Notes: generated from the sequence alone by a model not told the origin. DNA of 64,000 nt from Sunxiuqinia rutila (GCF_050589705.1 NZ_JBNGOT010000008.1:186001-250000), one strand, 5' to 3'; positions 17,402 through 26,814 are shown, counted from the stretch's first letter. Program-made: numbers and translations.

Positions 17402-19873
17402 CTACATCGGATCTACATCGGCATAAATGATCAGGCCAGTATTATTCGGAAGTGATTTAACCTGATCGATGGAATCCATGAGTGTCTTTTTCCCTTGTCC
17501 CAGTGTTTTGTTTTTATCCAGCTTCAGCCAAATTTCCTTTTGATACCACGATTGAATTCGTCCAATAACCGGATACTCCGGACCAAGCACCTGATTCCGA
17601 AACTCCTTTCGCAAGATGGAAGCCAACTGATTCGCCCCCAAATCCAAGCGATCCCTGTTTTTATGCTTGACCACAATCTTGATTAAACGAAAATACGGCG
17701 GGTACCTGAAAAGCTTGCGTTCAAGCATTTGCTGATTAAACAATTGGTTGAAGTCATTGCCAACCACTTTCTGCAGCACTTCATGCTCCGGTTGGCTCGA
17801 TTGAATCACCACTTTTCCTCGTTTCCCTTTGCGTCCGGCACGCCCACTTACCTGAGCCATCAACTGAAACGAACGTTCAAAAGACCGGAAGTCGGGAAAA
17901 TTGAGCATCTGATCGGCATTCAGAATTCCTACCACCCGCACATGATCAAAATCAAGGCCCTTTGTCACCATTTGGGTACCAACGAGCAAATCAATTTGCC
18001 GGTTTTCAAATTTATAAATCAACTGGTCAAAGGCGCGTCTGGCACGAGTGGTATCCATATCCATCCGCGCAATAGTAGCCGCTGGAAAAAGCAAGCTCAA
18101 CTCTTCTTCAATCTGCTCGGTGCCAAAACCTTTGGTTTGAATTTCATCGGAAGGACATTCGTCACAATGCGTAGGAACGCTGGTGGTATGCCCACAATAA
18201 TGACACACCAGGCCTGCACGAAACTTGTGGTAAGTTAAACTCACATCACAATTCTTGCATTTTGGTATCCATCCGCAGCTCGTACATTGCATGTAAGGCG
18301 CAAATCCTCGTCGGTTTTGAAATAAAATCACCTGTTCCTTATTCTCGAGCGCCAGTTTCACCTCATCGTACAAGGCTGGCGTAAGCAAGGAAACCATTTG
18401 CTTTTGGCGTGTTGCTTTTCGGATGTCCGCCACCACAATCTCGGGAAGCTCAATTCCCTTGAAACGCTCCTTCAGTTCAACCAGACCGTATTTTCCCAGT
18501 TTGGCATTAAAGTAGCTTTCAAACGAGGGGGTAGCTGTTCCCAGTAAAACCGGGGCCTGATGAATTTGTCCCAAAACAACCGCTAAATCCCGGGCATTGT
18601 AGCGCGGAGCCGGATCAAACTGCTTGTAACTATTTTCATGTTCCTCGTCCACAACAATAAGGCCCAGCTTCTTAAAAGGCAGAAAAACGGCCGAGCGAGC
18701 CCCGATCACCACCTGGTAGGATTCTTTGCTGTCATTCAAAATATTGAACCAAATTTCAACGCGTTCAGCATCGTTGAATTTGGAATGGTAAATGCCTGCC
18801 CGATCACCAAAAGCACGTTTTAGTCGCGTTATTAACTGAGAAGTCAGGCCAATTTCCGGAACCAGGTACAACACCTGCTTGCCTTCGGCTAAAACATCCT
18901 CGATCAGCTTGATGTAAATCTCGGTTTTTCCGCTTGAGGTTACTCCATGCAACAAAACAGGTCGCTTGGTTTTGAATTCATCTTTCAACTGCCGATAGCT
19001 ACTTTCCTGAGCTTCATTCAAATCGTACAAGTATTGATCCTCGGTATGATTCATTTCCAGACGGCCAATCTCAATTGATTCGACAGCAAGAATATCCTTC
19101 TCAACCAAGCCTTTTAAAACAGCATCGGAAAGCCCGCTTTGCTCCAGCAAGTCCTTCTTGGGCAAGCGGCTTTTCTGATCAAAGCTGAAGCTGGTTTCAT
19201 GTACAAAAAACTCCAGAAGTTCCTTCTGTTTGCGAGCCCTGCCTATTTCTTCAAAGGCTTTTTCCAGCTGTTCCGAAGAAGCTATCCGCTCCGCAAGCTG
19301 CACAAAAGTGACCGTTTTGGGTTTGTAGCTATCCTTCAACTTTTCTTCCATCAGTATTGCATTCTTCTCCAGCAATACTTTCAGGGTGGCATAGGACGAT
19401 TTTTTACCCAAGAACTGGTTTATTTCACGAATATTGGTTTGTCCCCGGCCTTTCAGCATGAGTAGTAAAGCTTCTTCCTCGCCGGTTAAGGGGCTGTCCA
19501 GATCGAAATTAGGATTAAAGCTGACATTGGACTGACTTTCCAGCTTTAAGGCCGAAGGCAGTGCAGCCTTGAAAACTTCGCCCAAAGAACAGCAATAGTA
19601 ATCAGCAACCCACTCCCATGCAATAATCTGTGCCCGGTTAACAATCGGCTCCCGATCCAGAATGGCATCAATTTCCTTCAGCTCAAAATCACCTTCAGGC
19701 GGCTGATTGTGCAAACGATAAACCAAAGCCGAAAAAAACTTCCGGGCTCCAAATTGCACAACAACCCGGATGCCCACTTTCATATTGGGTTCAAAGCCGG
19801 GAGATACCCGATACGTAAATTTATCACGTAAAGGAAGCGGTAATATAAGATCTGCAAACATCGGAATTGACAT
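17402..19873 (-). CDS. priA: Primosomal replication restart helicase PriA
   Basis: An 823-residue superfamily 2 helicase. The N-terminal DNA-binding domain starts MSIPMFADLILPLPLRDKFTYRV. Helicase motif I is HGVTSSGKTEIY (near residue 345) and motif II is VVDEEHENSYKQ. The zinc-binding insert contains paired cysteines in CTSCGWIPKCKNC, CHYCGH and CDECPSD, and motifs V-VI lie around GTQMVTKGLDF and QVSGRAGR. It recognises stalled forks and reloads the replisome. I chose the ATG at 19873 because homologues start there; 30 further codons upstream are probably not translated. No clear promoter was seen. Confidence 0.95.
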   Translation of the reverse strand: MSIPMFADLILPLPLRDKFTYRVSPGFEPNMKVGIRVVVQFGARKFFSALVYRLHNQPPEGDFELKEIDAILDREPIVNRAQIIAWEWVADYYCCSLGEVFKAALPSALKLESQSNVSFNPNFDLDSPLTGEEEALLLMLKGRGQTNIREINQFLGKKSSYATLKVLLEKNAILMEEKLKDSYKPKTVTFVQLAERIASSEQLEKAFEEIGRARKQKELLEFFVHETSFSFDQKSRLPKKDLLEQSGLSDAVLKGLVEKDILAVESIEIGRLEMNHTEDQYLYDLNEAQESSYRQLKDEFKTKRPVLLHGVTSSGKTEIYIKLIEDVLAEGKQVLYLVPEIGLTSQLITRLKRAFGDRAGIYHSKFNDAERVEIWFNILNDSKESYQVVIGARSAVFLPFKKLGLIVVDEEHENSYKQFDPAPRYNARDLAVVLGQIHQAPVLLGTATPSFESYFNAKLGKYGLVELKERFKGIELPEIVVADIRKATRQKQMVSLLTPALYDEVKLALENKEQVILFQNRRGFAPYMQCTSCGWIPKCKNCDVSLTYHKFRAGLVCHYCGHTTSVPTHCDECPSDEIQTKGFGTEQIEEELSLLFPAATIARMDMDTTRARRAFDQLIYKFENRQIDLLVGTQMVTKGLDFDHVRVVGILNADQMLNFPDFRSFERSFQLMAQVSGRAGRKGKRGKVVIQSSQPEHEVLQKVVGNDFNQLFNQQMLERKLFRYPPYFRLIKIVVKHKNRDRLDLGANQLASILRKEFRNQVLGPEYPVIGRIQSWYQKEIWLKLDKNKTLGQGKKTLMDSIDQVKSLPNNTGLIIYADVDPM

Positions 19874-20029
19874 AGTGCAAACATCGGAATTTTTATTCGT
19901 TTTGAAGAAAGCCAACGCGATTTTCGGCTTCTCCCCTGCCCAAAACAATGGCAAGCCGGGCACGCTGTCTAATGTTCAATCTTTAAGTTTCCTGTCTTAA
20001 TAATAGTTTGCCCGGAGCGTGGAAAAGAG

Positions 20030-20061
20030 AAAGACCCCGAGGCATTGCCCCGAGGTCTTTT
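20030..20061 (-). terminator. Terminator of the OmpA-family gene
   Basis: AAAGACC-CCGAGG pairs with CCCGAGG-TCTTT around a short GCATTGC loop with two mismatches. On the minus strand it is followed by TCTTTCTCTTTTCC, and on the plus strand by TTTTCATT. It lies 43 bases past the stop codon of the gene ending at 20104. Confidence 0.7.
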
Positions 20062-20103
20062 CATTATTTTATTCGCTAATAAAGGTTAACCTTCACAGTA
20101 CAC

Positions 20104-21273
20104 TTAACGGATACTGAAAGTTACCCTGCGGGCCAACTGGCGAGCATTTGGAGAGCTCTCGTCAACACTCGTATCCTCGCCTTTTCCTTCGGAGTGAAGA
20201 CGTGATTTGTCGATTCCCGACTTAACCAGGAGCTCCGCAACTGCTTCAGCTCGTTTAGTTGATAATTTTTTGTTGTACTCTTCCGTGCCTTTCTCATCGG
20301 CATAACCAATGAGGTTAACAGCTACATTCGCATTCTTCATCATGTAATTGCGCAAAAGGTTGATGGCATCTGCGGCACCTTTATCTATTTTTGAGCTGTT
20401 AAAATCGAAGAAGATATTCACATAGCCTTCGTTAATCAACCGACCAACGATGTCATCGTCGCCAGCATTAGCCAGCATAGCCACTTGCCCATCCAAATCA
20501 TCAATACGACGTCCTAACTGATCATCAGCTTCCTGTACTTTTCGGGCATCTTCTTCGCGCGATTTTTTAATCTGAGCTTCCAAATCAGCAATGCGCTCGT
20601 CCATCAAAGCCAAGTATTCGTTCTCGCGCACTACCCAGTCGGCATGCTGCGCTTTTTTACCCAGGTAATAAGAAAATCCAATGGTTCCGTTAAACACAAA
20701 AGGTTCATTATTTCTTGGCATAGTTCCGTCCCAAGTCCGGTTTTGGTGCACGTGAAAGCCCATGGTTCCGTCGATATTCAATGCCACCCTGGGCGAGAGT
20801 TTAATTTGACCGGTTAAACCCGCCAAAGCAGTAGCGAAATGATCATTGTCATCAAGCAAATCAAAGTCCAGCAACCCAACGCCGAAACCTCCGTGAGCTA
20901 AAAGGTTAAGGGTTTGTGTCCAAGTTTCAAAACGCAACAAACGCCCAATTCCAATCACCCCTTGAAGGTCGAACTCGTATTGCTTGGTTGTAAAGTCAAG
21001 TGTTGACTTTTCTGCTTGAAAGTTATTATAAACAAAACCTGCTTTTAATCCAAAAAACTCATTGAACATATACCGGGCCCCAAGCTCTCCTGCTAAGAAG
21101 TCAGGTGTTGCTGTACTATAACCTCGGGCTACATTACGATAGGGTTTGGTTAACCCGATACCTGCGTCAATTGACCAATGATTGAATTCGGTTTTTCCAG
21201 AAAAGGAGTCCTGCGCATAGCTTGCTCCAATAAAAAGGCTACTAATTACTAATAGAATTATTCGTTTTCTCAT
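20104..21273 (-). CDS. OmpA-family outer-membrane protein (beta barrel plus peptidoglycan-binding domain)
   Basis: A 389-residue protein with a signal peptide (to about residue 20), an N-terminal outer-membrane barrel (about 30-200, many aromatic strand residues), a short charged coiled-coil linker (about 205-250: LMDERIADLEAQIKKSREEDARK), and a C-terminal OmpA domain (about 265-389). The OmpA domain contains FFDFNSSKIDKGAADAINLL and GYADEKGTEEYNKKLSTKRAEAV, the peptidoglycan-binding loop. It anchors the outer membrane to the cell wall and may form a pore. It is a single-gene unit with its own promoter candidate and terminator. Confidence 0.92.
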   Translation of the reverse strand: MRKRIILLVISSLFIGASYAQDSFSGKTEFNHWSIDAGIGLTKPYRNVARGYSTATPDFLAGELGARYMFNEFFGLKAGFVYNNFQAEKSTLDFTTKQYEFDLQGVIGIGRLLRFETWTQTLNLLAHGGFGVGLLDFDLLDDNDHFATALAGLTGQIKLSPRVALNIDGTMGFHVHQNRTWDGTMPRNNEPFVFNGTIGFSYYLGKKAQHADWVVRENEYLALMDERIADLEAQIKKSREEDARKVQEADDQLGRRIDDLDGQVAMLANAGDDDIVGRLINEGYVNIFFDFNSSKIDKGAADAINLLRNYMMKNANVAVNLIGYADEKGTEEYNKKLSTKRAEAVAELLVKSGIDKSRLHSEGKGEDTSVDESSPNARQLARRVTFSIR

Positions 21274-21431
21274 AATTTTAATTGTTTATCCAGGATTAAA
21301 AAAATTAAGTATTTGATTTTAATTGAAGAATTAACAACGAACAAGAATATGTAATCAAACAATATGCGTGCGAAATTGTTCCTGCCTCCCCTTTCTGCTT
21401 TGATCTAACAAAACAATAACTACATAAGTAT

Positions 21432-21462
21432 CAAATATATAACAAACCGTTGAGCAATTCAA
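21432..21462 (-). promoter_or_regulatory. Promoter candidate of the OmpA-family gene
   Basis: On the minus strand, TTG (21460-21462) and TATATTTG (21432-21439) are separated by 20 bp, which fits the Bacteroidota sigma-A pattern. The predicted transcript would have a leader of about 150 bases before the start codon at 21273, long enough for regulation or RNA stability. The rest of the 263-bp gap shows no gene. Confidence 0.55.
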
Positions 21463-21483
21463 CAATAAAGCTGTAATTTTTCA

Positions 21484-21515
21484 TAAAAAAAGTCCGAAGA
21501 TATTCTCCGGACTTT
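21484..21515 (-). terminator. Rho-independent terminator of ettA
   Basis: On the minus strand, AAAGTCCGGAGA and TCTTCGGACTTT form a stem around an ATA loop with one mismatch, followed by a run of T. It lies 21 bases past the ettA stop codon at 21537. Confidence 0.85.
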
Positions 21516-21536
21516 CCCAATTCGTAAGAAGCAAAA

Positions 21537-23222
21537 TTACTTCACCAATTTCTTATACTTAATTCGTTTCGGTTCTTCATCACCCAAACGCTGCTTCTTG
21601 TTTTCCTCGTATTCTGAATAGCTTCCTTCAAAATAGTACACTTTTGATTCGCCCTCAAAAGCTAAAATATGAGTAGCGATCCGGTCCAGGAACCAACGGT
21701 CGTGCGAAATAACCACAGCGCATCCTGCGAAGCTCTCCAGACCTTCTTCCAACGCCCGCAAGGTATTCACATCAATATCGTTGGTTGGCTCATCCAGCAA
21801 CAGCACGTTGCCTTCTTCTTTCAAAGCCATAGCCAAATGCAGCCGGTTACGTTCTCCACCGGACAGCACACCACATTTTTTCTCCTGATCAGATCCGGCA
21901 AAGTTAAAGCGGGACACATAAGCCCGTGCATTAATTTGTCGGTTCCCCATGGCCATCAAGTCGTTTCCTCCGGAAATAACCTGATAAACCGTTTTATTGG
22001 GATCAATTGCAGCATGCGATTGATCAACATAGGCGATTTTTACGGTTTCCCCTACTTCAAAGGTGCCCTGATCCGCTTCCAGTTGCTTCATGATCATCCG
22101 GAACAAGGTTGTTTTTCCCGCGCCATTGGGGCCAATAACACCTACAATACCATTGGGCGGCAATACAAAATCGAGTCCTTCAAACAGCAAACGATCACCA
22201 AAGCCTTTCGAAACACCATGGGCTTCAATTACCTTCTCACCCAAACGAGGTCCGTTAGGAATAAAGATTTCCAGTTTCTCTTCTTTCTGTTTCGAGTCTT
22301 CATTCATCAACTGATCGTAAGCATTCAAACGTGCTTTGGCTTTGGCATGACGGGCCTTGGGCGCCATGCGAATCCACTCCAGCTCACGCTGCAAGGTTTT
22401 CTGACGCTTGGACTGTTGTTTTTCTTCCTGCGCCAAACGATTTGATTTTTGCTCCAGCCACGAAGAATAGTTTCCTTTCCATGGAATGCCTTCGCCTCGG
22501 TCCAGTTCCAGAATCCATCCGGCCACATTGTCCAGAAAATAACGGTCGTGAGTAATACAAATTACCGTTCCTTTATACTGTTGCAAGTGCATTTCAAGCC
22601 ACTGTACCGATTCGGCATCCAAGTGGTTGGTAGGCTCATCCAGAAGCAATACATCCGGTTCTTTCAGCAACAAACGGCATAAAGCTACCCGGCGTTGTTC
22701 TCCCCCGGAAAGTTCACTCACCAGCTGATCGCCTGGAGGACAACGCAAAGCATCCATCGCACGCTCCAGCTTGGAGTCCAGGTTCCAGGCATCAAAGCGG
22801 TCAATTTTCTCCTGCAGTTTGGCTTGCTCAGCCATCAACGCTTCCATTTTGTCTGGATCTTCCAGCACTTCTGGTTCACCAAACTTCAGGTTCACCTCTT
22901 CATAAGCTTTCAGAACATCAACCACTTCCTGAACACCTTCTTCCACAATTTCCTTTACGGTCTTGGTGGGATCAAGATGTGGTTCTTGCTCTAAGTAACC
23001 AACGGTATATCCTGGTGAAAAAACAACTTCTCCCTGGTACGATTTTTCCAAGCCAGCAATTATCTTCAGCAAGGTCGATTTTCCGGAACCATTCAAACCG
23101 ATGATTCCAATCTTTGCTCCCAGGTAAAACGAAAGGGAGATATCCTTCAACACTTGCTTTTGGGGTGCAAACGTCTTGTTCACCCGGTACATCGAAAAAA
23201 TAATCTTTTTGTCCTCTGTCAT
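21537..23222 (-). CDS. ettA: Energy-dependent translational throttle protein EttA (ABC-F ATPase)
   Basis: A 561-residue soluble ABC-F protein with two ATPase domains and no membrane segments. Walker A sites are GLNGSGKST (42-50) and GPNGAGKTT (near 370), signature motifs are ELSGGEQRR and VLSGGERNR, and Walker B motifs are LLLDEPTNHLDAE and LLLDEPTNDIDVN. The arm insertion in domain 1 (WNLDSKLERAMDALRCPPGDQ) and the linker RMAPKARHAKAKARL are typical of EttA. In E. coli EttA binds the ribosomal E site and gates entry into elongation according to ADP/ATP levels. The context next to translation genes agrees. Confidence 0.93.
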   Translation of the reverse strand: MTEDKKIIFSMYRVNKTFAPQKQVLKDISLSFYLGAKIGIIGLNGSGKSTLLKIIAGLEKSYQGEVVFSPGYTVGYLEQEPHLDPTKTVKEIVEEGVQEVVDVLKAYEEVNLKFGEPEVLEDPDKMEALMAEQAKLQEKIDRFDAWNLDSKLERAMDALRCPPGDQLVSELSGGEQRRVALCRLLLKEPDVLLLDEPTNHLDAESVQWLEMHLQQYKGTVICITHDRYFLDNVAGWILELDRGEGIPWKGNYSSWLEQKSNRLAQEEKQQSKRQKTLQRELEWIRMAPKARHAKAKARLNAYDQLMNEDSKQKEEKLEIFIPNGPRLGEKVIEAHGVSKGFGDRLLFEGLDFVLPPNGIVGVIGPNGAGKTTLFRMIMKQLEADQGTFEVGETVKIAYVDQSHAAIDPNKTVYQVISGGNDLMAMGNRQINARAYVSRFNFAGSDQEKKCGVLSGGERNRLHLAMALKEEGNVLLLDEPTNDIDVNTLRALEEGLESFAGCAVVISHDRWFLDRIATHILAFEGESKVYYFEGSYSEYEENKKQRLGDEEPKRIKYKKLVK

Positions 23223-23364
23223 TTTATGTATGTTTCTTAATATTTAATCCAATCCATCTATTCAGCTAGCATAAGCCAAATCTCAATTAGCAAAAGTAAC
23301 GGAAATTCAATACATATATAGCTACCTTTAATCGAGTATTTATATGGACTAAAATAGAATAGGT

Positions 23365-23730
23365 TTGAAGATCTTAGTTGTAGATGATAACCCCATCAAC
23401 CTCAAATTTTTGTTTTACTCTTTAAGGAATGAGTACGAGATTGATATGGCCAGTGGTGGAGATGAAGCCTTACATTTAACGCAAAGTATCAAGTACGACT
23501 TAATCTTAATGGACTTGTGGATGCCTCTCCTTGATGGTGCAGAAACAACCCGTCAAATCAGATCGCTTGGGACCAATGTCAACAAGCAAACCCCAATTAT
23601 TTTCTGCACCACCAGTAGTGATGATGATGACCGGCAACGCTGCCTGACTTTTGGGGCGAATGATTATCTCATCAAACCAATTCAAGTTAATCTGCTGAAA
23701 GAGAAATTAGAATATTACCTTGGTAATTAA
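23365..23730 (+). CDS. Stand-alone response-regulator receiver protein
   Basis: A 121-residue single-domain receiver. The acidic pocket is DD at residues 7-8, the phosphorylation site is Asp50 in LILMDLWMP, the switch Ser/Thr is in CTTSS (81-85) and the conserved lysine is Lys104 in YLIKP. It has no DNA-binding output domain, so it probably acts by protein contact, like CheY, or is a relay module. The start codon must be TTG at 23365, since a stop lies a few codons upstream and no ATG or GTG is available. No histidine kinase is adjacent. It is convergent with rplQ and shares a terminator with it. Confidence 0.88.
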   Translation: MKILVVDDNPINLKFLFYSLRNEYEIDMASGGDEALHLTQSIKYDLILMDLWMPLLDGAETTRQIRSLGTNVNKQTPIIFCTTSSDDDDRQRCLTFGANDYLIKPIQVNLLKEKLEYYLGN

Positions 23731-23762
23731 TTCCAGGTAAAATTAGCATTCGTGAAAAAAAG

Positions 23763-23790
23763 AAGAGCTGACCATATGGCCAGCTCTTTT
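23763..23790. terminator. Bidirectional terminator between the receiver gene and rplQ
   Basis: AAGAGCTG (23763-23770) and CAGCTCTT (23781-23788) enclose CCATATGG, itself palindromic, with one A/C mismatch. T-rich tracts follow on both strands (TTTTTATTTT on plus, TTCTTTTTTTC on minus). It ends transcription of both convergent units. Confidence 0.85.
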
Positions 23791-23815
23791 TATTTTAGTC
23801 GTCTGATAATCGGAA

Positions 23816-24361
23816 TTATTCAGCCTTCTTTTCTTCATCCTCAGCTTTTGTTTCCTCAGCTGCTGGCTCTTCTGCTTTTGCCTCTTCAACAACAACTTCT
23901 TCTTTTTCAGGAGTTGCAGTTGCTTCAGTTGCTTTTGCTTTTGAACCACCGCGACGAGAACGACGTTTTTTGCTTTTATCTTCTTTCGCTGACAACAAGT
24001 TTTCATTGTAATCAACCAATTCGATAATACACATTTCTGCGTTGTCTCCTAAACGGTTTCCTGTTTTCAGGATCCGAGTGTATCCACCCGGACGATCGCC
24101 TACTTTTTCTGCCACATCTCTGAAAAGTTCGGCAACAGCCGTTTTGCTTTTCAAGACGCTAAAAACCATACGACGCGAGTGCGTAGTATCGTTTTTTGCT
24201 TTTGTAATAAGCGGTTCAACATACATCCGCAGTGCTTTTGCTTTGGCTACCGTTGTGGTAATCCGCTTGTGAAGAATTAACGAGTTTGCCATGTTTGACA
24301 GCATCGCCTTCCGATGAGCACTTTTCCTTCCAAGATGGTTGAATTTTTTATTATGTCTCAT
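23816..24361 (-). CDS. rplQ: 50S ribosomal protein L17 with acidic C-terminal extension
   Basis: The first about 120 residues are a normal L17 (RHNKKFNHLGRKSAHRKAMLSNMANSLI; RITTTVAKAKALRMYVEPLITKAK). A tail of about 60 residues follows: first basic (KKRRSRRGGSK), then Glu/Ala-rich (EEAKAEEPAAEETKAEDEEKKAE). E. coli L17 is 127 residues, so the tail is an addition, as often seen in Bacteroidota. L17 lies near the peptide exit tunnel. It is the last gene of the ribosomal supercluster, 6 bp after rpoA. Confidence 0.96.
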   Translation of the reverse strand: MRHNKKFNHLGRKSAHRKAMLSNMANSLILHKRITTTVAKAKALRMYVEPLITKAKNDTTHSRRMVFSVLKSKTAVAELFRDVAEKVGDRPGGYTRILKTGNRLGDNAEMCIIELVDYNENLLSAKEDKSKKRRSRRGGSKAKATEATATPEKEEVVVEEAKAEEPAAEETKAEDEEKKAE

Positions 24362-24367
24362 TTGTGC

Positions 24368-25360
24368 TTATTCCTTGTCAAGTTTATACTTACTTATATC
24401 CATTCCGAATGTCAGGTTCATGCCATTCAACAGGTCATCCAACTCGGTCAATGATTTCTTACCAAAGTTTCTGAACTTCAGCAAATCATTGCGATTGTAG
24501 GTAACCAATTCTCCCAGAGTTTCCACGTCAGCCGCTTTCAAACAGTTCAGCGCACGAACCGAAAGATCCATGTCAACTAATTTTGTTTTCAGCAATTGAC
24601 GCATGTGCAATACTTCCTCATCAAACTCTTCGTTGGCAAATTTCTCATCCGAGTCGAGTGTAATCTTTTCGTCAGAGAATAGCATGAAGTGATAAATCAG
24701 AATTTTTGCCGCTTCTTTCAAAGCATCTTTAGGATGAATTGAACCATCGGTGTTGATGTCGAGAACCAACTTTTCGTAGTCGGTTTTCTGCTCTACACGA
24801 TAGTTTTCAACAGCATACTTCACATTTTTGATTGGTGTGAAGATGGAGTCAATCGGAATTAAACCAAACTCAGCATCTACAGGCTTATTTTCAGCGCTGG
24901 GAACATAGCCTCGCCCTTTGTTGATTGTTAATTCCACCTGCAATTTAACATCAGCTTCCATCCGGCAAATTACCAATTCAGGATTCAAAACCCGGAAACC
25001 AGTCATAAACTTGTTGATGTCACCAGCAGTAAATTCTTCCTGACCGCTAATAGAAATAGAAACTTTCTCGCTATCAAAATCTTCAACTTCGCGTTTGAAC
25101 CGAATTTGCTTCAGATTCAGAATGATTTCAGTTACATCTTCCATCACTCCTTTAATGGTCGCAAATTCATGATCAACGCCTTCAATTTTGAGCGTTGTAA
25201 TTGCATAACCCTCCAAAGACGATAACAGGATCCGACGAAGAGCATTACCGATTGTGATACCATAACCGGGCTCCAACGGACGAAATTCGAATTTACCGAA
25301 TTTCTCATCGGATTCAACCATTATTACTTTGTCAGGTTTTTGGAACGCTAATATTGCCAT
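24368..25360 (-). CDS. rpoA: DNA-directed RNA polymerase subunit alpha
   Basis: A 330-residue RNA polymerase alpha subunit. The N-terminal domain carries the assembly motif EPGYGITIGNALRRILLSSLEGYAIT (about 31-56). The C-terminal domain (about 250-320) carries LSVRALNCLKAADVETLGELV and FRNFGKKSLTELDDLL, the DNA- and activator-binding surface. Its place between rpsD and rplQ is the standard alpha-operon order, tying polymerase supply to ribosome synthesis. Confidence 0.98.
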   Translation of the reverse strand: MAILAFQKPDKVIMVESDEKFGKFEFRPLEPGYGITIGNALRRILLSSLEGYAITTLKIEGVDHEFATIKGVMEDVTEIILNLKQIRFKREVEDFDSEKVSISISGQEEFTAGDINKFMTGFRVLNPELVICRMEADVKLQVELTINKGRGYVPSAENKPVDAEFGLIPIDSIFTPIKNVKYAVENYRVEQKTDYEKLVLDINTDGSIHPKDALKEAAKILIYHFMLFSDEKITLDSDEKFANEEFDEEVLHMRQLLKTKLVDMDLSVRALNCLKAADVETLGELVTYNRNDLLKFRNFGKKSLTELDDLLNGMNLTFGMDISKYKLDKE

Positions 25361-25379
25361 AATAATACTGAGTAATTTA

Positions 25380-25988
25380 TTATTTAGAATACAACTCTAC
25401 AATCAGTTGTTCTTTGATATTTTCAGGAATTTCTTCCCGTTCTGGGCGATTTAAAAATTTACCGCTCATTTGGGCACCATCCCACTCCAACCAAGCGAAT
25501 TTATTGTAGCGATGCGAAGTCAAGGCATTGGTAATTACTTCCAATGATTTTGATTTTTCGCGCACACTAACGATATCTCCCGGGCGAAGTTGGAATGAAG
25601 GAATATTAACTAGTTCTCCGTTAACCATGATGTGTTTGTGGGTAACCAACTGACGAGCTCCTGCTCTGGTAGCAGCTAATCCCAAACGGTAAACCACGTT
25701 ATCCAATCTGGCTTCGAGCAACTGCAGCAATACCTCACCGGTAACACCTTTAGATGCTGATGCTTTTTTAAACAGGTTTGAGAATTGCTTCTCTAAAACA
25801 CCGTAAGTATATTTCGCCTTTTGTTTTTCCATCAACTGGACACCGTACTCAGACTTTTTACGTCTGCGGCCAGTTTGCCCATGCATACCTGGAGGATAGT
25901 TCTTTTTCTCAAGTACTTTATCAGGTCCGAAAATTGGTTCACCAAATTTTCGGGCAATTCTTGTTTTGGGTCCTGTATATCTTGCCAT
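25380..25988 (-). CDS. rpsD: 30S ribosomal protein S4
   Basis: A 202-residue S4: ARYTGPKTRIARKFGEPI start, GMHGQTGRRRKKSEYGVQL, and the S4 RNA-binding domain RLDNVVYRLGLAATRAGARQLVTHKHIMVNGE (about 92-123). It nucleates assembly of the 16S rRNA 5' domain. The N-terminal zinc-type cysteines found in some S4 proteins are absent. In other bacteria S4 autoregulates the alpha operon; no regulatory RNA structure was identified here. Confidence 0.97.
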   Translation of the reverse strand: MARYTGPKTRIARKFGEPIFGPDKVLEKKNYPPGMHGQTGRRRKKSEYGVQLMEKQKAKYTYGVLEKQFSNLFKKASASKGVTGEVLLQLLEARLDNVVYRLGLAATRAGARQLVTHKHIMVNGELVNIPSFQLRPGDIVSVREKSKSLEVITNALTSHRYNKFAWLEWDGAQMSGKFLNRPEREEIPENIKEQLIVELYSK

Positions 25989-26008
25989 TACTTTTTCGTT
26001 AAAAAAAA

Positions 26009-26398
26009 TTAAACACGTCTTCTTTTAGATGGGCGGCAACCATTGTGTGGCAATGGTGTCACATCAACGATTTCACTCACTTGAATACCCACACTATTAA
26101 TGGCTCGAATAGCAGATTCGCGACCGTTTCCGGGGCCCTTCACAAATACTTTTACTTTTCTGAGTCCTAGATCATATGCAGTTTTTGCACATTCTTCAGA
26201 GGCTACCTGGGCAGCATAAGGTGTATTCTTTTTCGATCCTCTAAATCCTTTTTTACCTGCTGATGACCAAGAGATTACTTCTCCGTTGTTATTGGTCAGT
26301 GAGATAATGATATTATTGAATGAAGAATGAATATGCGCTTGGCCAGTAGCTTCAACGTTAACAACTCTTTTCCGACTGGAACTTGTCTTTTTTGCCAT
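26009..26398 (-). CDS. rpsK: 30S ribosomal protein S11
   Basis: A 129-residue S11 with the conserved core AHIHSSFNNIIISLTNNNGEVISWSSAGKKGFRGSKK split over about residues 21-57 and the basic C-terminus DVTPLPHNGCRPSKRRRV. It sits on the 30S platform and helps form the mRNA exit channel, close to the anti-Shine-Dalgarno region. It lies between rpsM and rpsD with short spacers. Confidence 0.97.
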   Translation of the reverse strand: MAKKTSSSRKRVVNVEATGQAHIHSSFNNIIISLTNNNGEVISWSSAGKKGFRGSKKNTPYAAQVASEECAKTAYDLGLRKVKVFVKGPGNGRESAIRAINSVGIQVSEIVDVTPLPHNGCRPSKRRRV

Positions 26399-26409
26399 AA
26401 TTCAATTAA

Positions 26410-26787
26410 TTATTTAGTGGCTTTTTTCTTATTAGCTACAGTTTTCTTTCTTCCTTTACGCGTACGAGCATTGTTTTTAGTGCTTTGCCCGCGAACAGGA
26501 AGACCAATCCGGTGGCGAATGCCACGGTAACAACCGATATCCATCAGTCGTTTGATGTTCAGTTGGTTTTCAGAACGTAATTCGCCTTCAACCTTAAAGC
26601 TTTCGTTGATGGTTTTGCGAATAGCAGCGAATTGATCATCAGTCCAATCCTGTACTTTCAAATTTGCATCAACGCCAGCTGTAGCGAGGACTTTATTCGC
26701 ACGACTACGGCCAATGCCATAAATATAAGTCAGTGCAACTTCTCCTCTTTTATTATTAGGAATATCAACTCCAACAATACGAGCCAT
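26410..26787 (-). CDS. rpsM: 30S ribosomal protein S13
   Basis: A 125-residue S13: ARIVGVDIPNNKRGEVALTYIYGIGRS start, RGIRHRIGLPVRGQSTKNNARTRKGRKKT near the C-terminus (about 88-116). It lies at the head of the 30S subunit and contacts the P-site tRNA and the 50S subunit. It is preceded by rpmJ, as in the standard alpha operon. Confidence 0.97.
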   Translation of the reverse strand: MARIVGVDIPNNKRGEVALTYIYGIGRSRANKVLATAGVDANLKVQDWTDDQFAAIRKTINESFKVEGELRSENQLNIKRLMDIGCYRGIRHRIGLPVRGQSTKNNARTRKGRKKTVANKKKATK

Positions 26788-26814
26788 AAATAAATTTTTT
26801 ACAAAGTTAATTAA

